64,000 bases of DNA from Isoetes taiwanensis. Its lineage: Eukaryota > Streptophyta > Lycopodiopsida > Isoetales > Isoetaceae. Each line of letters opens with the position of its first letter. Position 1 is the first letter of the stretch. Where the stretch lies: the NCBI GenBank assembly GCA_021234155.1, contig JAJEKV010000321.1, positions 124,001 to 188,000 on the forward strand, read 5' to 3'. The notes beneath the pieces are model-generated. The model saw only the letters and a program-made list of their open reading frames with translations, made no database searches and was not told where the DNA came from. Positions 20,448 through 34,818 of this stretch are shown in pieces. The position numbers and the translations under genes were made by a program.

Positions 20448-22018
20448 TGTGACGTTCCACGTAGTTATATGGTGTATGTATAACTATACTGACACGTCAC
20501 GAGCCGAAGATACGCCATCATGGGGGTATGTAGACTAACCACAAGGGATTAATTTAGCTATGCTAAATTAATAAGGGGTTAATTAAAGGTTAATTACCTA
20601 TAATTAAGGAATCATTATCTAATTAACTCAATTAAGCTAATTAAGTTAGGATAATTGGTTAATTAGGAAGAGGACACCTGGCCAAACTCGATTGGCCAGT
20701 AGGAAACTGCTAATTTGGGGCAGCAAATTGGATTCCAATCCCAAATTGCCCCAAATCGAATCTAGGGAGAGGAGCTGCTGGGCGCCCAGGCTGCTTGAAG
20801 ATGGAGATGCCACATGACAATGGTTCCAGCCGGAATTCGGGTGAGTGAATAGGTTAACTTGATATTCCTAGGGCCAGCGCCTCTGTTAGGCTTCTTTGTT
20901 TGTTTCTGATAATGATTAACCCTTGTTTGATAGTTAGAATTGTTCTCAACTATTGGTTATGCTTTGTGATGGATGGATGGTTGTGTCTTTGGTAGTATCT
21001 CACATTAGTTCTTCGAGCGAGGGATTAAGGGGGTAGAGACCTCTGTAACCTATGTTCATTAGTATGTTCCTAGTAACTCCCCGTAATACCCGATTACTGG
21101 CGGTTTTGCACAAGATCCATCCACCGAGTCGTGGGAATCTATGGCATGATTGAAGCATCGGACAGGGGCCGTGAGTGATGAAGTGTGGGGTGGGGTCTGC
21201 GCTGAGCATAAAAAAGGCTACAGGGGACTCCTTCAAAGGAGCTAGGCCTCGATAGCCGGCCGCTGAACCAGGCCGGGTATGGGTGCGACACTCCCCTCGA
21301 ATACGGTTATTGTGATCACCCCGTACTTTGAAGATAAAGTTAGGGGAGTAGGTCGGCACGGATGGGGATCAAGCGATGCGGCACGTATTCTCTAGCTCAC
21401 CCATGGAATCATCGCGACTGGAAGGGACACTTCCTTGACCTGCCTCATCGAACGGGGAGATATAACTTGGGAGTAGTCCCGGAAGGGTGATGCCTTGGGA
21501 TTGCGTCTGGGGAGGAAGGCTACAATGACGCCATAGCTTGATTCAACTCAACCGCAAAGTGTGCCGCGGGGAGGGGCGGATGGAGTGGACAACCCTAGCC
21601 GATGTTCTATGCCAGCCAACGCCATGCCAAGATTCGGTCTGCGGATCTCTTGAGACCTAACCGTCAGTTGATCCTCATCGGAGTCAGAGCCGAGGTAGAA
21701 CCTTGGGTTTGGGGAGTTTTCCTTAGCATTAGATGCATCTTCTCTGTTATCATCAGTCGGATGGATGTGCCACCCTTCGTGGTGGTTATTTATTTTATGC
21801 TTATGTTGTGTGCTAACATGTATTCACGCTTCCGCAACTTAGGAGCCCCATTGAAGGCGTGGGCCGAATGACACCTTCGTGTCCTTCACCGGGGCATCTT
21901 CCTATGGATGGTCCGAGTTAGACGGAGGGCCCTGCTCATGGTGAGCTGATTGCCATGGGAGGGGGAAGTCCCCGTGTGTATACGTCCGGAGCGCCGTATA
22001 TATTCAGGGAGCGTCACA
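20448..22018 (+). repeat. Chromovirus LTR (right, 1571 bp)
   Basis: It begins TGTGACG and ends CGTCACA, and aligns with the left LTR. The middle third is strikingly more diverged than the two ends. Confidence 0.93.
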
Positions 22019-22435
22019 ATCATTACTATAAAAGGGGTGGTTAGCGATGTCATTAGCAACATAAAAAAGGTATCCATGACGTTGGATGTCACATATAAAC
22101 ATCTTGAAAATATTGCATAGATGTTGCAAATGACGGCGTCTAGGATTTCTCATGGCACGACATCACGACGTAGGTGAAACTCATTTGCGACGTCCACGAT
22201 GCCAATGTAATATCTGTAATACGTTGATATTATGTCCTTATCTCATTGACTCACGTCGCACATGAAACGTCATTTATGATGTAATGTGTGACATGTTTGC
22301 AACATTTAAGACGTCGATGTAATGTCCTTAATACATCGATGCTATGTTGTTACCTTATTGCTCTGAATCGCACGTAAAACATCGTTTACGACATGACATG
22401 TAGTATATTTGCAACGTAAAGGGCGTCGGAATGGA
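22019..22435 (+). repeat. Subterminal-type repeat tract, possibly a CACTA-like DNA transposon end
   Basis: Directly at the LTR end the sequence reads CATTACTATAAAAGGGG and then GTTAGCGATGTC, reminiscent of CACTA ends. It is dense in GACGTC-like words. Two units of about 113 bp (from about 22204 and about 22320) repeat the order AATGTAAT, TACGTTGAT, TTACGACAT-like word, TTTGCAAC. No transposase is seen. The class is uncertain. Confidence 0.4.
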
Positions 22436-22869
22436 GGAAGCTCTTCGTGGAGGCGCATTGAAATGCAGAACATGGAAATTCTAGCTCTAAGAAGTCGAGG
22501 GTCTCATACACTGGCTGGTAATGCTATGCTATCGATGTATATAGATGAAAATGCAGAGGCAATGCCACACTGCTCAAAAATTACGAGTGAGGGCATCAGA
22601 CAAAATGTGAAGAGGCTACCTTCCATATTGACTAAAAAGGATATACACCAAGAGATAGATATTGTCGTCATAGAGATGACCAAGAAGCACATCTCTCCCT
22701 CATCCTTTCTATATGGATGGAAGGAGAACCATTCAGAGGTTTGAATTACGAAGAGAATAGCTTTTTCTAAGTGCAATAGTTGTATTGTGATATAAAGCAA
22801 AAGCTTGCTAAGACAAGAGATCTAAATGAAAGAAGAGAGCTTGCGATTGGAAGAGGCACATATATGAGA
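22436..22869 (+). other. Unrecognised stretch upstream of the PPR remnant
   Basis: An open frame (22409-22744) contains SRGSHTLAGNAMLSMYIDE, which could be a decayed PPR repeat, but this is too weak to call. Confidence 0.3.
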
Positions 22870-23440
22870 AGCATATGCTCAACATGGAGAAGTAGATGGA
22901 GTCCTACATATTTTTAATGAAATGCAATGAGGAGGCAATACATAAAACAAGTTTACATTTGTAAGTTTTCTCTTTGTATGCAACCATGTGGGTCTAGTGG
23001 CCGAGGCTTGCCACTCATTCATTTCTGTGAATGTGCACAAGAACTCTTTGGCACTTGAACACTGCAGATGCATGACTTATCTTCTTGGACGTGCAGGAGA
23101 GTTAGATCTGGCTGAGGATTTCACAACCCATATGATTTTGGTGAAAGATGCTGCAGCATGGACTTCCTTGCTTGGCGCCTACACAAACCAAGGTGATTTA
23201 GAACATGCAATACGTGTTGGAGAACAAGTACCAATGTTGGACCCAGATGATCACGGAGCACATGCGCTTCTGTCAAACACCTATGCTGCAGTTGGTAGAT
23301 TGGATGATCTAGAGAAGATAAAAAGCTGATGGATGAACATAGTCTCAAAGATGATGATATTTTCGTTGTAAATAAGGATCCTAAAGGCATATCAGATTTA
23401 GCTATATGCCAAGACAAAAGAGTTGAATAACTATGAGGAA
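22870..23440 (+). pseudogene. PPR protein pseudogene, C-terminal PLS repeats and E region
   Basis: Pieces match organelle-targeted PPR proteins of the PLS class: HGEVDGVLHIFNEMQ, then FTFVSFLFVCNHVGLV, CMTYLLGRAGELDLAEDF, AAAWTSLLGAYTNQGDLEHA and ALLSNTYAAVGRLDDLEKIK. A final AKTKELNNYEEA resembles the start of a DYW-type tail. The frame is broken by TGA after NEMQ and by shifts after 23325, and the N-terminal repeats are missing. Such proteins bind organelle RNA for editing or processing. Confidence 0.8.
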
Positions 23441-24895
23441 GCAGCAGGAGTCGTGATTAATCAACCTTGTTGAGAAAGACTTAACATCAATAGCTGATGC
23501 ACTGATGGCACTGCTAATTATTATTTATTGGTGGGTCCCATTGGCAAGTTATAGTATGAACATAAAACAATCTCAAGAACATGGTCTTTCTCAATAGGCT
23601 ACATTTTATGAACTATATGCTACTTGTTATAATGTGAAGTATCCTCTTTTGCTTGAAGTACAAATCACTAGTTTAGAAATTGAACCCAGGATGCAGCATT
23701 CCTGAAGAAGGGACTTGTCTAGGTTGCTTGTCCTTTGTTGTATTTCATGTTTATTCACAATTACAATCTGCGACAATATGTTGGAAGGGTATTATGGAAG
23801 TTCTAAGCTTGTTGCACTTTGCCTTTGAGTTTGAGGGGCTTGTGGCTGCAGAGTTAGTTTCACTGCATGTAATGGTTGCAATGTAAATTGGGTAATACAT
23901 TTGGATGATATCACACGGCACGTAAAGTCTGAAACAAACGTGTCTTTTCCACTGGAGACCAGTCAAACATGCTTACACACAACCTTCGATGAAGCATGCA
24001 AAGTCAGCAGTATCTTTGGTATATTTTGCTTGTTTGAGAAGTAGAATTTATTGCTAGAGTTGGATTCTGGAATGACTGTACCGAAGTGAAGTTCTAAGGC
24101 TTTTAGATTGACTGATAGATTCCATCTGGATGAAGGGACCAGTCCTGTTGAGGATTGTTACAAGTTTGGTTCCATGGCACTTCAAGTTAATATAACATGC
24201 AATCATAGTCAAAAGACATAAATCATATGGAGTTTTACTCTCCTGTGTCCTCGTGACTTCAGTCTATCATGTACAATGGTCTTCAGACTAATGAGAGAAA
24301 ATGGTTTTAAGACGAGCATTTACCACCTTCACTTACTAATGAAGTGTTGAACATACCAAAGTGTATTATAGCACACCCTAGAGAAATTCCATTTGACACA
24401 CTTTATCATTGTTATTCCCATATGCCTACAAGATTTTCAGTAAAATTAAATGTTCAAGGCATGTTCAAGGCCATTATTCTGGAGGTTGTTTACATCGACT
24501 TCACAAATGAGTATTGCTTTGGAAGATGTGGAGATTATATCATCTCATCTAGTTGGAGTCAGGATCAGCCCAAATATTGGCCCGTAGCATACACAAAAAT
24601 CTTTGAGAAATTTGTTTTAAAGACTATAATTTTGATGCAATCCAGCGTTTCGTGGATTATGAATTCCTGAAAAAAGATTGAACAAAGATGTGCTTTGCAT
24701 GCTTTATTAACCAACTCCAGATGACTTCCAAAGGCAATATGTCTTCCAATAGCGAGAATCTACTAATTACATTTGACCAGAGTCAAACTTAAATCTCTTG
24801 CTTGGAAGTCAACTATCCTAACCATTGGACTATAAGTGCAATCCATAATTTGGCGTTATTACGAACTCCTGAAAGAATAACAACATGTGCTATGC
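23441..24895. other. Intergenic DNA, no gene recognised
   Basis: An open frame at 24344-24670 has no recognisable domain. No repeat shared with other parts of the window was seen. Confidence 0.4.
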
Positions 24896-25929
24896 ATGCA
24901 TTTTTTAATCCCATCGATCCGAGCCATCGGATCGCCATTCTGGGAAAGGACGAGCCCCTATATTAGGCTAGTTCCATTCTCAGGCCGGTTATCGGCGTCT
25001 TCTCACAGCAGCATTTTCTTCTTTCTCGTAGCTACACCCACTCTTTGTTTTCCCACTTCTTTTCACGAATCTTCTCATTCCCCTTTTGTTTCTCCTTCTT
25101 TCAATGCATCTTCTTCTTCTTTCCCTTCAAAAGCTTTCTCTTCCCATCAGATGTTTCATTAGTTTCTATCTCCCTCTCGTCCTTATGGTATGATGCGGTA
25201 TGATAAGGCATGCATGGCGGAGTGATCAGATCCTTAGATTCATTACTTTTCTTTCGATTTAATGCTTTCGAGTTCGCACATGGCGGATTCATTACAAAGG
25301 TTTCAGCATTCTTGGCGTCTACTGTCAATTTTCCACAATCTTCTATTGCGTTTTGTAGTTTGTTCTTTTGTTTTGATGCATTGATTTGTGCATGGGCATC
25401 CATATACAAAAGCGATCAATCGTTGTTATCCGACCTATGGAGATCGATCGGCTTTTCCCACAAGCAAAAGAGCTCACGATAGCCTTTATTCTGCATCTTC
25501 TCGTTCTTCTTTCTTCTTCTCTTTGATTTCTTTTATTTGCTCCATCGATTTGGAAGCTTGAACATAATCTAGCTCACGGGTAGTGCTTTTTGGTGGATTT
25601 ACGATTGGGTCTTTCTCTTTGTGCATCGCAAGTATTTCTCCGAATTTCATCCAGTTTGGCATCATATCTAGCTGCATTTGCATGAATTTTGCGGTAATTT
25701 TGCCTTCTTCTTTTTTCTGCCTGTGTATACCCAGCAAATGCCCCTTCTCAATTAGCTTGCAAATAGAGCTTATGCTGAGCCATCGGTGTCTTCAGGATGC
25801 TTCACAATATGATTTGCATGCATGAAGAAATAAACTTGTGTTGCTTCTGTGTTTCTTTGCTGCTATGATTTGAAAGAAATCTGCCGTATGCTAGACTAGG
25901 GAAAAGGAAAAGTACTCGGATGCTTGAGT

Positions 25930-26184
25930 TAATCTTCTTTTGCAGATCTTGAACTGGTGATTGACGGGGCTGAGCACACTCGATTTGTTGTTGCTTATCC
26001 TGAACCAAACGGTCTGCACCAAGCAACAAGGGAGGCTGTTTTGCTTCTTTTGTCTACGGATCTATATTCAAGCTTCGAATGGCATCTCCAACCTACTAGA
26101 CAAGACTCGTTAAGCATTTCCACGAAGTATGGCGGTTTGGCGAAGATCGTTACAGATTCGGGCATGGATATACCCAGCATGTAG
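25930..26184 (+). other. Exon-like open frame after a good acceptor, unrecognised
   Basis: CTTCTTTTGCAG precedes DLELVIDGAEHTRFVVAYPE and HQATREAVLLLLSTD; the frame ends in TAG. Its composition is less skewed than its surroundings. No family is recognised and it may be chance. Confidence 0.25.
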
Positions 26185-28150
26185 CACCGGACCTTGGCTC
26201 ACGATCTGCCTACTCTCGCTTAATCTCTGGCCTCAGCTTTTTCCCTTCTCCCTGATCCGGCCAGCCTGATCTTTTCTCCATTCCGTTGCCTTCTTCATTA
26301 GGGGTTACGTTCATCCGGTATCCCTCCTAGTCTGTTTCTTTTTTCACTGTCGAAACTTATTTTAATTGATTAAACTCGTTGCTCTCCGAGCCTCGCCTTC
26401 ACCGATGGTACGCTTCTTTCAAAGCTTTTCTAGTCCAAATAGAACCCTATTGGTCTTGGCTCTTAAGTCACCCCCAGCGGGATTTTTTGCACCTGTAAGT
26501 TTTTTCCATTTCTCTATATTTTCAATCAAGTTCCTCTATAGATGTTTTTGAGTCTCTGTTGGGTTAGTGCCTTATTACCTTCTACACCATGGTGTTGTCC
26601 ATTCAAGTTGTTGTTTAGCTTGATGTAAGGCGTGGCCTCTTATCATCTACATCAGGGTTGAGTCATGTTGATTTGTTGCTTTAGATTTGAATTGGTCATG
26701 TTCGACGTTCTTGATAACTTATGTTTCTTATTTTTTCTTTGTATATTCCCAAGTTCAAGGGTGATATATTCTTTTCATTTTTGCACAACCTGTAGTTCAA
26801 TCCATCGGCTCATATACATTCATTCATTATTTTTAGCGGTCATATGTCATCTTCACACTTGGGACATTCAATTTCTTTCTCTATTATGAAGTCGCTAAGT
26901 CATCCTCTACATTTCATCCTTCTTGGCACCATGGCTCCGTTATTCATGCTTAAATCCACGGTTATCTATATTCATTGGATCATCTCATTTATCTGGCGTT
27001 TGTTCCTCTTTTCAACATATTTTCTCCATCGGTTACTATTCGTCTTATGCTCCCTATTTTACTTATCATGTCCTTTTCATAGCCTTTGGTTTTTGTAATG
27101 GTTACATAGGTTATCTTATGCCCCCTTTACATATCTTCTCGGGGGGAATTACGAGTCACATTTACATTATATCTTCTATCCTTTGAGTGTCCCTTTTCTT
27201 TTTCCTATGTGGGGTTTTCGATTGTTCTTGTAATTGCATTAGAATATGAGGCATCTAGGGGCTTTTGTTTTCGGGGGTGGTTTTTCCCTCCCATGTTATC
27301 TCTTTTGTATGTTACCTTTTCCAAGTTGATGGACCTCTAGTTTTTATATATGTGACATTATCCTTGGAATTTGAGGCTTTTTCATGGTTGTTTTCGGATT
27401 TTTCTTTTTTGCACTTGTGTTTTTATCGTGGATTCGATGCACCGTACTATTTAAATGGGTCTATGCTCTCCTCGCGCTGTTTTTCTCTTGTTTATGTTCT
27501 GGCTCACTTTTTACCTCATTTTCGTCTTGTGGTCGTTTACTTGGGATGTTGTCTTGTTTTCATAATTCTTCGATGCAGTCTCTGCGTTTATTATCTTTTT
27601 ATTGCCTATAGATATGTGGCATTCTTTTCTGTGTTTAGGGATTCTTCCATGGTGGTTTGGGTTTTATCTTTTGCACCTGTGTTTGTATCTTATGTGTGAT
27701 ACACTACACTTGGCTCAGGTGGTATACGTTATTCCGGTGGTATTATCTTCTACATTCTAGGTTTCCCGTAGTTGTTGTGGTTTCTCTTGTTTTTTCTTCC
27801 ACCCGCTGGGTGATGCTTTTCTCCACCCGGGTGATCTTTGTCCCTCTTTTTTTCGGGAATCGTTTCTAATCGCTCACCTCCTTTTGAGTGCTTGTCGTTT
27901 TGCGGTTTGCGCTTGGTTATTATGCGTTCTTGTTCTCCTTAATCGCTTCGTGGGTGCGGTCTACATGTTCCATTTCTTCTCGCTGGGTCGTTTGCTCCTC
28001 TTCGTCGTCTCACCCTATCGTGCCGTGCAGGGCTTCGACCCACGGGTTTTTCGTGGCGGTGGGCTTATAGTTGATGCTGGTTCGCCTCATTTTATTGTTG
28101 CGCTCCATTACCGCTCGTGCTTTGTGAACCAACTCAGCTTGGCTTGGCGA

Positions 28151-28920
<770 letters not shown>

Positions 28921-30056
28921 TCTTCTTCTTTCTTCTCTCTCTCTCTCTCTCCCCTTGTCGTTCTTCTGTACCATTCAAGTATTTTGTGACATATTTTCCA
29001 CCTCTTTCTCCTTTGTGGCTAAATTTCTTATATGTATATTCTATATTTGGTTTGGTCCGATACTGGGTTTTGAATATTTGGGGGTTGTGTTTAAGATTTT
29101 TTCTTCTTTTTTGGCATGATTATTGGGGAGCTCTAGTGTTTGTTGGTTCCTTTGTTCACTTGATTAGCGCACTTATTTGTTGCTTCATGAAGTTATATTT
29201 TCTATTCTGGAACATGGGTGATGGGTGATATTGTTCAGTGTATCAATTTTATGGATTTGGGAGCTTCTTCGTTTCGTTAGCTCCACTTTGTCATGCTTTC
29301 GTGGTAAATTTTTTTTTCGTGCATAGCTTTGCTCCTATATATGATATTACATACTCATTGTGTAAGTTCGAGGCGTTGCTTTTATTAGACATGGTTGACT
29401 TTTTTCATGTTCTTTTAGCCCCTAGTTTTTATCATTCTTCCCCGTTTCCTCCGTTTTTGCTTTCGATATCACGGGGTCTACATGTTGAGGTTCGTACTCC
29501 TGATTCTTTGGCGGTCCTCGTCCTCTGGCGCCGTTCGTGGTGTGCGACTCCTCAACATCTCCATGTTCTCGTTCGATCTTTATGTCTATGCATTTTTGCA
29601 TTCCTATGCGTAAGTTTTTCCTCTTTGCCTTATTATCTCGGTTACTTGTTATTCTTCCTTCTTAATTATCGTTATTGTTTATTCTTTTTGGGATCCATGA
29701 TGAGGGGTTCCTTTGTTGACTTATATCCCTCTAGATATTGGCCACAGGTTCGGAAGGGATAATAGCCACATTCTTGGACTTCGGTCCGTCGCCCCATTCA
29801 CGGACTTCGGTCCGGCATTTGTATTCAAATCAGTCAACTATGCCGGGCCCTTCCTTCGATTCATCATCGTGGCGGCGTCCTTTTCTTTTCATTGTTTTCG
29901 TTCTCTAATGTTCCTCCCTTTTTCAGGTCATTGAGCTGATGCCGTCCATAGCCGGCGGTTTCGGCTCTTCTTCTTCAACTTCGCTTTTCTCTCCACGGCT
30001 CGCTCGCGCTGCTGGTTCTCGTCTCATTACATATCTTTGGCATATTTACTATTTGG

Positions 30057-30360
30057 CTTTATCTAGATAGGATGCATATTGCGTTTAGCACTGCATTGAG
30101 ATTTTTCGACATGGCTTTATATTGGATTATCTTTCATTTTTATGCTTCTCTTTATTTAGATAGGGGGTGTCCTACGTTGTTGTCCACAAGGTTGTATTGG
30201 GCACATTCTAATTTGTGCATGGTGTTGCTGTTTAACTTTATCTGGATATGATGCATATTGCATTTGGTACCACATTGAGATTTTGCGACATGGGTTTCTA
30301 ATGGATCATTTTTTCCTTTTTTTTTGCTTCTCTTTATCTAGACATGGCGTGTCTTACGTT
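30057..30360 (+). repeat. Imperfect tandem duplication, about 180-bp unit
   Basis: TTTATCTAGATAGGATGCAT, CATTGAGATTTTTCGACATG and TGCTTCTCTTTATTTAGA recur with changes from about 30237. Lies within the pyrimidine-rich block. Confidence 0.65.
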
Positions 30361-33300
30361 TGTTATATACAAAGCTGTTATATACATGGCGTGTCTTACG
30401 TTCTTTTTATTAACGCAATTTCTGTTTTTGATGCATTTTTCTTTGGCTTTGTTGCCCACATCTTTTCGGCGACCTTTCTTTGAATTGTCGGCGTCATGTA
30501 GCTTCGTTATGTTTTAGTTGTCAATTTGAATGAGTTAACATGGTCTTTTATGTTGTTGTGACAATACTTGCTATTGCTCACCCCGGAGGTTCCCTTTTCT
30601 TTGCGACTTTGCCTTTAGTTTTCCTCCCATGCCCCATCTACTCTTTTTGGCTTACTTTAGCTATGTTCCGCGCTTTGTTGCTTGGTGCGTCTACATGCAG
30701 GTTCCTTATCTTCCGGCTTCTCCTTTTATTTGTTGCGGCCTTTTTTGCTTCTCTTCATCATCCTCGGATGTAGCCCTCATCCATTTCTTGACCTCGGCGA
30801 CCATATCTTTTCATCAACTTTTCAACCTTCCCTCTCCCGCCATTTTACCTTTACCCTCGTTGGCTCTTTTAAATGCTTTTCCCCGTCCGCTCAGCCCCTC
30901 TCGTACCCCTTTCTTCCTCTCTGCCTCGGCATGTTAAATCGATTGTTCTCCACTTTCGCATCTGCGCGTGCTTCTTTTCCCTCGGCCAGCCCGCCTCGAT
31001 AATTTCCTTTGCGCTTTTTCGCCTCTCGGACCCCTTACCCTCAATTAGGCGATGATCTTTCTTTTTTACTTATCGCATGTGGATCTTCTTGATTCGTCAT
31101 TCAAAAGCGTGACCAATTGGTGCCGTGATTGCGTCGTCGATTTCTTTGCTTCGCTTGCCACGTCACTATCCTTCAGCGCTTTGCTTTCTGGGGTTCTTAT
31201 CATCTCCTCGATCCTCCATCCGGCCCCTCTTTTCGTTCCTCTCCCTTCTTCTTCGTCCTTTATCCTATCCATTTGCTTTCGGGGTGGTGGCGGGAGTGTC
31301 TTCTTGCTATCGGCTTGAATCCATCCGATATGGTGCTCATTACGCTTTCGTCGCGGAGGGGCTTCAGCGAGCTGCCGCGGGGGAGTTCCACATGATCTTC
31401 TCGCGGCGCACTCCGCGGTCGTTGGCGCTCCTCTTCTTCTCACTCTCGGCTATGTGCTTGCGACCCAACTCAACACCTGGAGGTTTACGGCGGCGGGTTT
31501 ATAGTTAAGAAGTCCTTTGGTAGTCGGTGGGTTTTGTGTCTCTCGCGGTCCTTTTCGAGAATCCCATCGATCCGAGCCGCCGGATCGCCATTGAGAAAGG
31601 GGGCTATATTATTAAACTAGTTCCATTCCTTCCGGGCCCGGTTATGGCGTCTTCTCCTGGCAGCATTTTTCTTCTTTCTCGTAGCTTCCCTCCCTTCCCT
31701 GCTTTGCGTGGTGTCGTCTTTTCATTTGTATTAGTATTGGTTCTTGCCCTCTTTGTTGTTTTCACCATGGCAGATTGTCGCTTTTTCCTTGTTCTTTGTT
31801 TCCTTGGCACTTTTACGTGTTTTTTTCTCACTGCGGGTGATCTTTGTTATTTCCACCTTGGGGTGATGCATCTTTATCTATCATGTTTTCCACCCGTTTG
31901 GTGATGCTTTTCCACCTTATCGGTGATGCTATCTTTTTGTTATGCTCTTTTTACATCTATTTTTATGCCTTATATCTTCCCGGCTTTCTTGATGCGATTC
32001 TTTTTTATGGCTAGGCTTGTTTCTCTAACTCTTTTACGGGTGTTTTTTTTTTTTTTTGGTATTTTGGATTGGCTTATCTTCCACCGGTGGCCACAGGGGT
32101 CCTCTTTGGTTTTCCGTTCGTCATCCTCGTTGTTACATGGGGTTTTTTTTACGTTGTTTGGGGTCGTTTTGTGTTTGCCTTCGCTCTCGTCCGGTTTCTC
32201 GTTCTCTAGGCAAAGACATGACCGAGGTTGGTGGCGACCATTTCTCATTAGGGTTTTCCTCGAAAACCCGAAAGGCGGGTTTTTTATCCCGATGAGAACT
32301 TAATCGCCATTGCCCTCCTATAATGCCTTAGCACATTTTCTTTTTTGGGGTAGTCCGATATTGTTCCTATGGTCGGCTACCCCTCTCTCTTCTTACACAT
32401 TGTATACTGCTGCTGTGATGAATGACAAGCCTATCTATCGGCCGGTTTTGTGTCTCTCGCGAGTCCTTTCCCAGAATATGAACTCCGGAAGAAGATTAAC
32501 AAAAAAGTGCCATGGATGCATTTTGTATGCATATGATTTAGCATTTGATAGCTTCACCGACTGCTCTATTGCATGCGTATTCCACGTCATTCGAAATATC
32601 TTATTGTGCTAGATGCCATCATTTCTTTGAATGAGAATATGCCTTAAAGGTAGTTATGTCCAAATTTGTTTCTTTGCTTGTCACCTTATGCAATTCAAAG
32701 CATGCAAGGAACTGGATGTATATATGGGCCATGGGAGCTACTGTCTATGCATGGATAATTGCTTCCCAATCCAATTCTCGAATAAGGGCTCGCATGAAAA
32801 CAAACAAAAGCTCCCGACAGAAAGAGAACTTCCTTATCATAGCTAGGCTTTTCATTCATCTCAGCAGTTTTTCTACAATGGTATAGAGTGGGTAGCTGCA
32901 CATCACAGGCTACCCAAAAATATCCAGTTATAACACCTGGGCCCCAAATAAAATTGTGTGCTACAGATGTTGGCTAGTAGCTGTCGAGAGTTTATCGCCG
33001 GGACTAAAACCCTGCCCTTTTGGGTTTTCGAGGAAAAACCCTAGCGATAAAATCTCGGCAAGGGGCTTGGAAACGCAAGGCTGCTAAATGTTCCCACAAA
33101 AAAAACCCACGCTCCACAGAGAATACCGAAGTCGCGCATCACCCCTGAACCTGCACACACACGTGCCACGCGACAAAAAATAACATTTACACCTCGAAAG
33201 AGCGAGGGGCTGGTCACACATGCCACGTGACAAAAAACAATAATTATAATAATATACACATGAAGGGAGAGCGAGTGGGAGTCAAGGGAACTGCTGAGAG

Positions 33301-33460
33301 AGGAGAAAACGCTGATGAGAAGTCGATGAAGAACCTGCAAGAAATAGCGATCCACAAACGAACCAGAACCTTAGAAAATACATGCAATACATGCATGTAT
33401 GGGAGAGATGCATGCTCACCTATTTAAGAATTCCGATCTGATGGCTCGGATCGATGGCAT

Positions 33461-34088
33461 TGTTTGTTGATTATTTCTCAACCATGCTTAATTTTTGATT
33501 GCTTTATAAATTTATGCATGTGATTTCGCTTGGCAGCTTCACTTATGTACAAAATATTGCATTTCAATGTTACATGGAGAGAATGGAAAGGAACCTTGGG
33601 AGTGTAGGCAGTAAAAGATCACATGATATAGCAAAAGATCACGAAAAATTTGTACCTTAAACCAACCTGAATGCCTCTCAGCTTATTTTCTTTTCTGTCT
33701 CTCAATAAAAAAATAGTGGCATATTAAAAGAAGCAGCAAAATCTAACAACACTAAAAATTAAACAATTTATAATCCAACATTCCAAATGAAATCAAAAAC
33801 ATCCACAATTCATTTGCCTACTACAAATGCATGTTCTATTTAATCATGGTTTTAATCAAGGTTTGAATCTAGCCTTCCATGGTTTTAATCTACTTGATCA
33901 TAGTTTATATCTACATTTTCAATTTAATGGCAAGCCTAATGCCTTTAAGTTGTTTTATTTAGATAAATACCTATTTTTAACATTCCTTTAGCTAATAGTT
34001 TGTCTCCTACATGATTTTCTAATGAGAAGCTAAATCCAAGCCTAAAACTGCCCAAGCCCCTTGTTGCGCCTTTTTGCCTCTTTTCTAT
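33461..34088. other. AT-rich intergenic DNA, nothing recognised
   Basis: No gene, RNA or shared repeat was seen. Confidence 0.4.
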
Positions 34089-34818
34089 AGTAAGCTATTC
34101 AATTGTTTGGGAGGTATGGTCTATGGTCTCAAGGATAGTGATTTACACATCCATATCAAATCCCCTTGAAACCCCTCGTTACTTTGCTACATATTCTAAA
34201 CGAGGTGCACCCTAGACTATCTCAATCATCAGATCTGTCCATCCTATGGCCCAGATCGTGGGGGCTTCTGGGTACATCTTGTTTCGATTATGGTCATTTA
34301 TAACTGGGGGTGTTTTTTATTTTGAAATATGGAATATAGGTTCTCCAAAGGTTTTGGAATATGAAATACCAGGATTCGTCTCTATACGAGTTCATCTAAT
34401 ATTTTGAGATACGGACAAACCTCTACCAAAATAATTTGATACCCTAATAAGAATGCTTCAACCAATGCAATCAGCAAATTAATGTGCTTATTTTATCTAT
34501 TGAATCTATGTTTTTTTTTTCTTTATAATAATAAGCTATTCAATCGTTTTGGGGGTATGGTCTATGGTCTCAAGAATAGTAATTTATGCATCCATATCAA
34601 ATCCACATGGAACCCCCTGTTATTGTGCTATATATTCTAAATGAGGTGCACTTGGACTACCTCAATCGTGGGATCTGTCCATCCTATGGCCCAGATCATA
34701 TGTTGGGGCTTCTAGGTGCCTCTTCTTTCGATTAGTATCATTTATGAGTGTGGGCGCCTATGATTTTGAATTATGGAATACAGGTTCTCCTAAGGTTTTG
34801 GAATATGAAATATGGCTG

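Larger units (their letters stand above)
6774..22018 (+). mobile_element. Ty3/gypsy chromovirus carrying a histone H3 fusion gene
   Basis: Order: partial internal 3' region (6774-7355), LTR (7356-8919), primer site, 11.5-kb internal region, LTR (20448-22018). The LTRs begin TGTGACG and end CGTCACA, giving inverted ends. A polypurine tract precedes each LTR. The pol order is protease, RT, RNase H, integrase, chromodomain, which defines a chromovirus. The leftmost piece is the 3' internal tail of an upstream copy, so this is a tandem (LTR-sharing) arrangement truncated on its left. No target-site duplication can be assigned for that reason. Gag-pol is disrupted, so the copy is not autonomous. 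The PBS-to-gag interval holds accessory ORFs including an intact histone H3 fusion. Confidence 0.93.
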
